Assembly (NCBI GenBank): GCA_002733285.1
Contig: NVVE01000011.1
Location: 83,293 to 89,586 of the forward strand
Source: Lutibacter sp.
GTDB taxonomy: Bacteria; Bacteroidota; Bacteroidia; Flavobacteriales; Flavobacteriaceae
Direction of reading: 5' to 3'
Length of the DNA: 6,294 nucleotides
The notes beneath the pieces were generated by a model. That model ran no database searches. It was not told the origin of the DNA and saw only the letters and a list, made by a program, of their open reading frames with translations. Position 1 is the first letter of the stretch. Every line of letters begins with the position of its first letter. Made by a program: the position numbers and the translations under genes. Positions 1 to 5,222 of this stretch are shown here, in pieces.

Positions 1-47
1 ATTAGACGCTAATCAGACGTTAAAACACTCTTAAAATGTAAATTACA

Positions 48-545
48 ATGAAAAAAGATAACTATTCATGTGATTATTGCGGGGAAGAATTTATTCCAAC
101 AAGAAAAGGAGTTCAACGATTCTGTAAATCCAATTGCAGAAAAAAATACTCCTATCATAAAAATAAGGATATCTCAAAAGCTAAACCAAAAGAGGAAATA
201 TTTCAAAAACTAGAAGAACTTCAACATAAAAAAAATAACATTGAAGAAATGAGTGTCTATGGTGTTGGAAATTCCGTTGCTGGAACGTTATTAGCAGATG
301 GACTAACGGCAATAGCTAAGAAGGTATTCATTCCAAAAGAAAACAAACCTGCTACCAAAAGAGATTTACAAACAATATCCTTTGATATTCATACAATTAT
401 TAAACTCTTAAATAAACGATATTTTCAAATTCAGAATTTAGAAAGAAATGCTCAAGGGGCTCTACCCTATTTTGACATGGCCAATAGAAAAGTTATTTAT
501 TTTGATGTGGAACTAGATACCAAGATTGCGGCTAGAACGATTTAA
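48..545 (+). CDS. uncharacterised protein with N-terminal four-Cys zinc-finger motif
   Basis: I do not recognise a characterised family for this 165-residue protein. Near the N-terminus, Cys8-x2-Cys11 and Cys26-x3-Cys30 frame a Gly/Phe turn and are followed by a basic stretch (RKKYSYHKNK). This is the CxxCG-x-F ... FCxxxCRxxY pattern of small treble-clef or zinc-ribbon domains, so one structural zinc is likely. A charged, probably helical linker (about 41-68, rich in Lys and Glu) follows. Next is a short Gly/Ala-rich apolar stretch at about 70-90 (GVGNSVAGTLLADGL) that could be an amphipathic or membrane-contacting helix. The C-terminal half (about 96-165) is mixed and has no motif I can name. 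There is no signal peptide. The ATG at 48 is preceded by A/T-rich sequence without a Shine-Dalgarno, normal for Bacteroidota. It is the only rightward gene and converges on the DUF3575 gene, so it is probably not part of the polysaccharide operon. Nucleic-acid binding is possible from the finger, but this is inference. Confidence 0.8.
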   Translation: MKKDNYSCDYCGEEFIPTRKGVQRFCKSNCRKKYSYHKNKDISKAKPKEEIFQKLEELQHKKNNIEEMSVYGVGNSVAGTLLADGLTAIAKKVFIPKENKPATKRDLQTISFDIHTIIKLLNKRYFQIQNLERNAQGALPYFDMANRKVIYFDVELDTKIAARTI

Positions 546-551
546 GAACAT

Positions 552-594
552 CCGTAAAATCTTATGGCAATTATTCATAAACTATTTTAAACGG
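552..594. terminator. candidate bidirectional terminator hairpin between convergent genes
   Basis: An extended imperfect hairpin sits between and slightly over the two convergent stop codons. CCGT plus AAAAT (552-560) pairs with ATTTT plus ACGG (584-594) across a two-base AA bulge. Inside it TTATG (562-566) pairs with CATAA (576-580) around a 9-nt loop. That is about 14 base pairs in all. The stem is AT-rich and neither side ends in a clean T tract, so a terminator role rests mainly on its position. Confidence 0.35.
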
Positions 595-1136
595 TAAGAA
601 ACCATAACGCCTCCTCTATATGGAAGCCACTCACCACTTTTATTATAATTGGTAGCTCCATCATATCGTGTATTGGTTCCAATAATATATCCTTTATAAA
701 ACCCTTGGCTGTTTCCTCCGCCTATAAAACAATCCAATAAAAAGTGATCATTTATTTTTATTTGATAGCCAAATGTTGCACCCATCACGTAACCAAACCC
801 CTTTTGATATTCGTTTTTACTCAAGTGATTCCATTTTACAACATTAAACAGCGAAAACCCTACATGTGCTCCAACATAAAACCCATGGTAGTTCTCCTTA
901 AAATGATACCTATACTCTGGAATAAATAAATAAAATTGACTTGGTTTTCCTCTGATCGATTTCCAAAATGATGCTGTCACATCAAATTGAAAAGTTGATT
1001 TTTTACCAATACTAGTTTCTATGCCAATATTTGGGATTGTTAACAACGTAGTAAGCGCATTTACTTTTACATAAGTTTGGCTTTGTAATTGATTAAAGCT
1101 TATCATAATTAGTAAAAGAAAAAATCCTTTTTTCAT
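582..1136 (-). CDS. DUF3575-type outer-membrane beta-barrel protein
   Basis: A 184-residue exported protein. Residues 1-19 form a signal peptide (MKKG followed by the apolar run FFLLLIMISF), with likely cleavage after Ser19 in LQSQ. The mature part alternates short amphipathic beta strands ending in aromatics: NALTTLLTIPNIGIETSIGKK at about 26-46, FYLFIPEYRYHF at about 68-79, FYVGAHVGFSLFN at about 86-98 and YVMGATFGYQIKI at about 116-128. The final strand is about 173-184 (YRGGVMVSYRLK). The TxPNxGxE-x-xIGKK segment, the xPEYRYxF segment and the FxGxHxGF segment match my memory of the DUF3575 family, which is widespread in Bacteroidota, often near 180-200 residues, and of unknown function. 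It should lie in the outer membrane as a small barrel of about eight strands. It follows the polysaccharide genes on the same strand but is separated by 308 bp of repeats, so it probably has its own promoter. Residue motifs are seen directly; the role is unknown. Confidence 0.88.
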   Translation of the reverse strand: MKKGFFLLLIMISFNQLQSQTYVKVNALTTLLTIPNIGIETSIGKKSTFQFDVTASFWKSIRGKPSQFYLFIPEYRYHFKENYHGFYVGAHVGFSLFNVVKWNHLSKNEYQKGFGYVMGATFGYQIKINDHFLLDCFIGGGNSQGFYKGYIIGTNTRYDGATNYNKSGEWLPYRGGVMVSYRLK

Positions 1137-1206
1137 ATTAATTTTCTGATAGTTAATTTTATAAAAAAACCTTCATAAAAATAAAGAATTTCTTGAAATC
1201 AACTAT

Positions 1207-1233
1207 CCTCGAGGCAGAGCCATAGAGGTATTT
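1207..1233. repeat. hairpin repeat unit, copy 1 (CTCGA...GCAGAGC family)
   Basis: CTCGAGGCAGAGCC at 1208-1221 followed by ATAGAGGTATT (1222-1232). CCTC (1207-1210) pairs with GAGG (1225-1228) and GGC (1213-1215) pairs with GCC (1219-1221) around an AGA loop. It aligns with 1342-1365, matching 21 of that copy's 24 bases with a single one-base gap, so the two are copies of the same unit in direct orientation about 134 bp apart. Confidence 0.65.
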
Positions 1234-1244
1234 CGCTGGTTTCA

Positions 1245-1264
1245 TTTTGACCTGAAGGTCAAAA
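1245..1264. repeat. perfect 9-bp inverted repeat TTTTGACCT/AGGTCAAAA
   Basis: TTTTGACCT (1245-1253), a two-base GA centre, and AGGTCAAAA (1256-1264) form an exact palindrome. It is one of the units in this composite spacer. It could be an operator, but its place in a chain of other palindromes argues for a dispersed repeat unit. Confidence 0.6.
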
Positions 1265-1284
1265 ATCAAAATTCTATATTTTAG

Positions 1285-1304
1285 ATTCCTGTTTTCACGG
1301 GAAT
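1285..1304. repeat. ATTCC...GGAAT hairpin repeat
   Basis: ATTCCTGT (1285-1292) pairs with ACGGGAAT (1297-1304), including one T-G wobble, around a TTTC loop. It is followed by GACA. The flanking words AGATTCC and GGAATGACA recur in the other spacer (5061-5067 and 5268-5276), where they are split far apart, so this is a compact copy of a repeat family present at least twice in the window. Confidence 0.6.
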
Positions 1305-1322
1305 GACAATTTCAACGGAAAC

Positions 1323-1341
1323 CCTGTCTGCGGCAGGCAGG
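1323..1341. repeat. GC-rich 19-bp palindrome (GCCTGCCT family)
   Basis: CCTGTCTGC (1323-1331) and GCAGGCAGG (1333-1341) are inverted around a single central base with one wobble pair. Read on the minus strand from 1343 to 1332 it begins AGCCTGCCTGCC, matching 11 of 12 bases with AGCCTGCCTACC at 5086-5097. It stands out as GC-rich in an AT-rich region. It lies about 100 bp past the dehydratase stop codon and could help end that transcript, but no T tract follows. Confidence 0.6.
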
Positions 1342-1365
1342 CTCGACGCAGAGCATCGAGGAATT
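1342..1365. repeat. hairpin repeat unit, copy 2 (CTCGA...GCAGAGC family)
   Basis: CTCGACGC (1342-1349) and GCATCGAG (1353-1360) form an 8-position stem with one C-A mismatch and an AGA loop. It directly abuts the GC-rich palindrome ending at 1341. It is the second copy of the unit at 1208-1232. This copy keeps the better stem, so copy 1 looks more decayed. Confidence 0.65.
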
Positions 1366-1444
1366 CTTTTCGATTAAATTTAAATAATGAGGCCAATTTG
1401 TATCATTTTTTTGCTAATCAACATTAATTTATTTGAACATAAAT

Positions 1445-3364
1445 TTATCCTGAAGTTTTTAACTGTAGCTGTTTTTTGTTTGTATCTAATTCTTCGTATT
1501 TTGAATTATTAGAAATAAATTCAGGCACAATTTCTTTCATTTTTGAAACTGTTTGTTCAATGTGCAAATCATCATTTGAACTGCATAGATCTTTAATTTG
1601 TTGTTTTATAACTTCACAGTCTATTTTTTTTACATTGGCTATCATAATTTTAGCATGATGAGTTTCAATTGTATTTTCTCCATCTGCTAACAACTCTTCA
1701 TAAATTTTTTCACCAGGACGTAACCCTGTTATTTTTATAGTGATATCTTCAGGATACCTTAAACCTGATAGGCGAATCATTTGCAAAGCCAAATCATATA
1801 TTTTAATTCCAACCCCCATATCAAAAACAAAAATCTCTCCACCAATACTCATAACCTCAGCCTCCAACACCAACTGGCAAGCTTCAGGAATTGTCATGAA
1901 ATATCGTATAATATCTTTATGTGTTACTGTGATAGGTCCACCTTTCTCAATTTGATTGTTAAATAGTGGAATTACAGAGCCATTTGAACCTAATACATTC
2001 CCAAACCGTGTAGTTACAAACTTTGTACTATCGTTAGAAGCCAGGCTATTAATATACAACTCTGCAATTCGTTTGGAAGCACCCATAATGTTTGTTGGAT
2101 TAACAGCTTTGTCGGTTGAAATCATCACAAATTTTCTCACCTTATTTTTTATAGCCAAATCAGCCATTATTTTAGTCCCTGCTATATTGACTTTAATGGC
2201 TTCGTATGGATTTTCTTCCATAAAAGGAACGTGCTTATAAGCAGCCGCATGAAAAATAACTGATGGCTGGTATTGTTTAAAAATCACATTCATTCGCTTT
2301 TGATCCCGAATATCTGCAACTAAAAAATTACTATTTTTTACTTTTCTATTTCTGAAATTCTGCTGTAAATTGTACAGTTCAGATTCAGCCTGATCTATTA
2401 AAACTAAGTGTTTGAATTTTAAATGTGATATTTGGCATGCTATTTCACTCCCTATAGAACCAGCAGCTCCTGTAATTAAAACTACCTTATTACTATATTC
2501 ATTTTTTAAAGTAGGGTTGTTTAATTTAATTTCTGTACGTCCTAGCAGATCCTCAATTTTAATTTTTTTTATTTCGGTTGTTTTAAAGTTTCCATTGATC
2601 CAAGTTTGTGAAGAGGGAACAATTTTAACCTCAATAGACAACAATGACAGCGTATCAACAATTTCCATTAATCGCTGTGAAGCAATATTTTGTATAGAAA
2701 TAATAATTTCGGTAATTCTTTTCTTTTTTATAAAAGCAGCGTCAATTGTAGCTGGATTATAAACTTCAACATTCCTGATCTTTTTGCCTATTATATTTGT
2801 GTTATCATCTATAAAGCCCAGTACCTTAAATTTTCTTTCAAAATCATCACGTAATACGTCGAAGGTTAACATGCCGTTTTCACCTGCTCCATAAATAAGT
2901 ACTTTTCTTTTTAATTTATCTTCAGATATTAGTATATAATACAATCTCCTAATTAAATATCTACTTGAAATTAAAGCAAAACAATTGATTAAAAAATGAA
3001 TGACCAATATAGACAATGGAATTGTAAAGCCCTCAACTACCTTTGTTTGACGATTCAACAGAACTATTGTCGCTAATAAAATTAAAATAACAAAACTTGC
3101 TTTAAACACTTCCAGCGCATCTCTTATACCTGAATGTCTGATAATATTTCTAAAGCTACCCACCATTAAAAAAGTACTAATAGCAACCACTAATACCAAT
3201 AACACCTGAAATACTAAATTAGAAGTATTAAAATTTAATGTAAAATTAAAGCGTATCAAATAGGCCAACAAAAAAGTATTGACAACAATATACAAATCAA
3301 AAAGTAATACCAACCATTTTGGCGTGTACCTTGAGCGTATTTTATGAATTAAAAAATGTAACAT
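1445..3364 (-). CDS. membrane-bound nucleotide-sugar 4,6-dehydratase (CapD/WbpM/PglF type)
   Basis: This 639-residue protein is a polysaccharide-biosynthesis dehydratase of the long membrane class. About four membrane helices lie at 17-38, 48-69, 88-104 and 113-133. A first Rossmann-like domain has GAGENG at 159-164. The catalytic SDR domain starts with the NAD(P)-binding GAAGSIGSE (299-307), then HAAAYKHVP (372-380), STDKAVNP (416-423) and NIMGASKR (425-432), and ends with GLRPGEKIYEELL (547-559). Family members convert UDP-GlcNAc to UDP-2-acetamido-2,6-dideoxy-4-hexulose at the cytoplasmic membrane face. In place of the usual SDR tyrosine there is Met427, as in PglF and WbpM, with Thr417, Asp418 and Lys419 as the expected catalytic residues. 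Length fits the family (about 590-660). It is the last gene of the minus-strand run, 128 bp after the sugar transferase, so it is either co-transcribed or has its own promoter. The exact product stereochemistry is not readable from sequence. Confidence 0.93.
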   Translation of the reverse strand: MLHFLIHKIRSRYTPKWLVLLFDLYIVVNTFLLAYLIRFNFTLNFNTSNLVFQVLLVLVVAISTFLMVGSFRNIIRHSGIRDALEVFKASFVILILLATIVLLNRQTKVVEGFTIPLSILVIHFLINCFALISSRYLIRRLYYILISEDKLKRKVLIYGAGENGMLTFDVLRDDFERKFKVLGFIDDNTNIIGKKIRNVEVYNPATIDAAFIKKKRITEIIISIQNIASQRLMEIVDTLSLLSIEVKIVPSSQTWINGNFKTTEIKKIKIEDLLGRTEIKLNNPTLKNEYSNKVVLITGAAGSIGSEIACQISHLKFKHLVLIDQAESELYNLQQNFRNRKVKNSNFLVADIRDQKRMNVIFKQYQPSVIFHAAAYKHVPFMEENPYEAIKVNIAGTKIMADLAIKNKVRKFVMISTDKAVNPTNIMGASKRIAELYINSLASNDSTKFVTTRFGNVLGSNGSVIPLFNNQIEKGGPITVTHKDIIRYFMTIPEACQLVLEAEVMSIGGEIFVFDMGVGIKIYDLALQMIRLSGLRYPEDITIKITGLRPGEKIYEELLADGENTIETHHAKIMIANVKKIDCEVIKQQIKDLCSSNDDLHIEQTVSKMKEIVPEFISNNSKYEELDTNKKQLQLKTSG

Positions 3365-3382
3365 CCTAAAAATTTATGTGTG

Positions 3383-3412
3383 GTATAATTTACTTGTGCA
3401 CTTTGGTTTCAA
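3383..3412 (-). promoter_or_regulatory. weak promoter-like sequence upstream of the dehydratase gene
   Basis: On the minus strand TTGAAA (3412-3407) is followed after 18 bases by TTATAC (3388-3383), about 18 bases before the ATG. The spacing fits a general bacterial promoter. The -10 part does not match the TAnnTTTG element usual for Bacteroidota, and in AT-rich DNA such a pair arises easily by chance. It is offered only as a place where an internal promoter could sit. Confidence 0.18.
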
Positions 3413-3444
3413 ATGCTTTAAATAGGTAACTCGTGAGGGATTCT

Positions 3445-3470
3445 TTTAGTTGAATTACTAGCCAACTAAA
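3445..3470. repeat. perfect 8-bp inverted repeat in the spacer between sugar transferase and dehydratase
   Basis: TTTAGTTG (3445-3452) and CAACTAAA (3463-3470) are exact inverses around a 10-nt loop. The T-rich run (TTTTTATTTTTT) follows on the plus strand, not in the direction of the genes, so on the minus-strand transcript it would be a hairpin without a U tract. It could be a weak pause or processing site, or an operator. Confidence 0.4.
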
Positions 3471-3492
3471 TTTTTATTTTTTGGAAAATAAA

Positions 3493-4050
3493 CTAATGAC
3501 TTACACCTTCTTTTTTAAAAAATGCAGAAGTAAACGTGAGAAAAAATATTTTCACATCGAACAAAAAATTTTTCTTTTCCAAATATTCCTTTTCTAAGGC
3601 AACTTTTTCTTCTAAAGATATTTCATCTCGTCCATTAATCTGCGCCCAACCTGTTAACCCTGGTTTTAAATGTGCTACACCGGCATCTATTCTCAACCGC
3701 ATTAAATCATCTTGATTATACAAGGCTGGTCTTGGTCCTACAAAAACCATATCCCCTTTTATAATATTTAACAGATTTGGTAATTCATCTAAGCTTAACT
3801 TTCTCAGAACACCTCCAACCTTTAATATATATTTATCTGGATTCTCTAACAAATGTGTGGCAACATTAGGCGTGTTTTTTCTCATAGTTCTAAACTTGTA
3901 CAACCTAAAATAACTATAATTTACCCCTACTCTTTTTTGTATAAAAAATACTGGTAAACCATCATCAAATATTATGAGTAACAGAACTACTATAAAAACG
4001 GGACTCAAACCTATTAGCATAATAAAAGCCAATATTCTATCTAACATCAT
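3493..4050 (-). CDS. initiating phosphoglycosyl transferase (bacterial sugar transferase, PglC/WcaJ-C type)
   Basis: A 185-residue monotopic phosphoglycosyl transferase that moves a sugar-1-phosphate from a UDP-sugar to undecaprenyl phosphate, the first membrane step of repeat-unit assembly. The N-terminal apolar helix (about 5-28) contains Ser16-Pro17, the kink that makes the re-entrant membrane helix in PglC. Then come PVFFIQKRVG (33-42) and YKFRTM (51-56). The catalytic pair Asp88-Glu89 lies in LSLDELPNLLNIIKGDM, followed by VGPRP (104-108) and KPGLTGWAQINGR (129-141). It corresponds to the minimal catalytic unit, without the extra helices and CoA-binding-like domain of WcaJ/WbaP. The ATG at 4050 shares its A with the TAA of the upstream epimerase, and an in-frame TAG two codons upstream rules out an earlier start; a second ATG follows at once. 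This arrangement suggests translational coupling. The neighbouring genes suggest the substrate is UDP-QuiNAc or UDP-FucNAc (inference). Confidence 0.93.
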   Translation of the reverse strand: MMLDRILAFIMLIGLSPVFIVVLLLIIFDDGLPVFFIQKRVGVNYSYFRLYKFRTMRKNTPNVATHLLENPDKYILKVGGVLRKLSLDELPNLLNIIKGDMVFVGPRPALYNQDDLMRLRIDAGVAHLKPGLTGWAQINGRDEISLEEKVALEKEYLEKKNFLFDVKIFFLTFTSAFFKKEGVSH

Positions 4051-4052
4051 TA
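4048..4052 (-). promoter_or_regulatory. TAATG stop-start overlap (translational coupling)
   Basis: The epimerase stop codon TAA (4052-4050) shares its last base with the sugar transferase start codon ATG (4050-4048). Ribosomes finishing the first gene could re-initiate directly on the second, keeping the two products balanced. Confidence 0.75.
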
Positions 4053-4985
4053 TCTATTTTGAAATGATTTAATTGTTTTCATTAACCCTTCCCTTGTATT
4101 TGTAGGGAATTGAATACCTAACGTTTTCTTTATTTTTGAATTGCTTACTACATAGTCCTCAGTAAGTTTTTGTATTTTTTCTGAATTAAAAGGTAATTTT
4201 AAAAAGGTACCTATTTTAGCTAAACTTACAATTATCACTTTTGGAAACTTCCATATTTTGGGTTTCCTTCCAGAAGCTTCTCCAATAATTTTAACCAATT
4301 TATTTGTAGATATAGCCTCATCATCAGCTAAATTATATATCCCTGATCCAGGTTTCTGCTCGATTAAATGAGCTATTATAAAACATAAATTTTCAACTGA
4401 TAAAAATGAACGCTTATTATCGAAAGTACCTAGTGGATATGGGATTCCTTTCTTTATTAATTGGTATAATAAATTCAAGTTACCCTTATTACCAGATCCG
4501 TGTATCATACAAGGTCTTAGAATGTATAGTTTTTTATTGTTTAGTAATTTTTGAGCTAGTAAATATTTTTCGGCGGCTCTTTTAGATTTTCCATAAGCCG
4601 TAAGTGGATTAGGTTCACATTCTTCTGTTAAAATATTTTCAACGGTATCTGCCACTGCTTTTACCGAACTCATGTATATAAAAACCTCACAATTGCTTTT
4701 TAAAAACTGATTAAATAGCCTTTTGGTAAGCTCGGTATTTACCTGAAAATACTCATTATCGTTAGCTACATCTTTTAAATCATGTGCTTTACCCGCCAAA
4801 TGAACCACTGCCAATGCATTGTTCCAAACTTCAAAATTTAAATGGTTGTAATCAATTTCATTGTTGTCTTTAGGTTTTCGTGTTATTCCAACAACTGAGT
4901 ATCTGGCTTTTCGAAAATAGTCAGTTAAGTTGGTACCAACAAAACCTTTGTTACCTGTTACTAGAATATTCTTTTCATTATTCAT
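4050..4985 (-). CDS. NAD(P)-dependent nucleotide-sugar epimerase/reductase (SDR; WreQ/WbpV-like candidate)
   Basis: A 311-residue extended short-chain dehydrogenase acting in the cytoplasm on a nucleotide sugar. The Rossmann start TGNKGFVG (10-17) gives the GxxGxxG cofactor loop. HLAGKAHD (62-69) is the NAD(P)-contact segment. MSSVKA (105-110) carries the catalytic serine. YGKSK (131-135) gives the Tyr131/Lys135 pair, RPCMIHGSG follows at 157-165, and RSFLSVENL (192-200) is the usual substrate-side segment. The fold and residues are certain; the reaction is not. Because it is coupled to a phosphoglycosyl transferase and followed by a 4,6-dehydratase, the best guess is a 4-reductase making UDP-QuiNAc (WreQ) or UDP-FucNAc, reducing the keto sugar made by that dehydratase. 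A UDP-glucose/GlcNAc 4-epimerase is the main alternative. The start codon has no Shine-Dalgarno. It follows a 302-bp repeat-rich gap, so it may have its own promoter, though I find no good match. Confidence 0.88.
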   Translation of the reverse strand: MNNEKNILVTGNKGFVGTNLTDYFRKARYSVVGITRKPKDNNEIDYNHLNFEVWNNALAVVHLAGKAHDLKDVANDNEYFQVNTELTKRLFNQFLKSNCEVFIYMSSVKAVADTVENILTEECEPNPLTAYGKSKRAAEKYLLAQKLLNNKKLYILRPCMIHGSGNKGNLNLLYQLIKKGIPYPLGTFDNKRSFLSVENLCFIIAHLIEQKPGSGIYNLADDEAISTNKLVKIIGEASGRKPKIWKFPKVIIVSLAKIGTFLKLPFNSEKIQKLTEDYVVSNSKIKKTLGIQFPTNTREGLMKTIKSFQNR

Positions 4986-5090
4986 TTGCTTAATTTATCT
5001 GTCATTGAGAACACTTTTTCCTCATCCTAATTGTAGTGGTTACTCAAATCTCATTTCAAAAGATTCCGAAATAACACTTCGACAAGCCTG

Positions 5091-5106
5091 CCTACCATGA
5101 GGTGGG
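5091..5106. repeat. CCTACC/GGTGGG hairpin (GCCTGCCT family)
   Basis: CCTACC (5091-5096) pairs with GGTGGG (5101-5106), with one T-G wobble, around an ATGA loop. The preceding AGCCTGCCT matches the GC-rich palindrome at 1323-1343 in opposite orientation. It looks like a diverged member of the same repeat family. Confidence 0.5.
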
Positions 5107-5143
5107 ATTAGTCTGACATCTACGGGATGACTTTTAATCCAAT

Positions 5144-5222
5144 CCGTCATGCTGAACTTGGTTACTCACTGTCCTTTATTATTTTTTAATTTGGAGTTTA
5201 TGAATCTTCGATTTTAGCATCT
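5144..5222. repeat. split GTCATGCTGAAC ... TTTAGCATC repeat
   Basis: ATGCTGAA (5149-5156) can pair with TTTAGCAT (5213-5220), with one G-T wobble, across about 56 bases. The words CGTCATGCTGAACTTG and AGCATCT are, from memory, the two ends of a very common flavobacterial intergenic palindrome that is normally compact. Here the halves are separated by AT-rich sequence. Confidence 0.4.

Larger units (their letters stand above)
1137..1444. other. 308-bp gene-free spacer made of short palindromic repeat units
   Basis: No plausible gene is visible here. The middle (about 1207-1366) is a chain of at least five inverted repeats listed separately: two related CTCGA...GCAGAGC hairpins flanking a TTTTGACCT/AGGTCAAAA palindrome, an ATTCC/GGAAT hairpin, and a GC-rich CCTGTCTGC/GCAGGCAGG palindrome. 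These words resemble dispersed intergenic repeats common in Flavobacteriaceae. The outer parts are plain AT-rich sequence: 1137-1200 should contain the promoter of the DUF3575 gene, and 1367-1444 is the tail after the dehydratase stop codon. Confidence 0.8.

Noticed and set aside
1..20. ATTAG-ACG-CTAAT inverted repeat and the AGACG direct repeat at the left edge
   Set aside because: Five-base repeats are too short to distinguish from chance, and the context is cut by the window edge.
1176..1202. Minus-strand TTG (1202-1200) and TATTTTTA (1183-1176) as a Bacteroidota-type promoter for the DUF3575 gene
   Set aside because: The -7 element lacks the final G of TAnnTTTG and the 16-bp spacing is short; in such AT-rich DNA it is too weak to annotate.
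1201..1366. CRISPR array or integron attachment sites in the repeat-rich spacer
   Set aside because: The two repeat copies are imperfect and unevenly spaced, there are no regular spacers, and no cas or integrase gene is nearby.
1426..1445. AATTTAT/ATAAATT inverted repeat at the dehydratase stop codon as a terminator
   Set aside because: The 7-bp stem is entirely A/T, has no following U tract on the minus strand, and is expected by chance here.
744..2762. Plus-strand open frames inside the DUF3575 and dehydratase genes (744-929, 1476-1658, 1740-1955, 1781-1966, 1956-2240, 2412-2762)
   Set aside because: They lie antisense to well-supported genes with clear motifs, and their translations show no recognisable domain.
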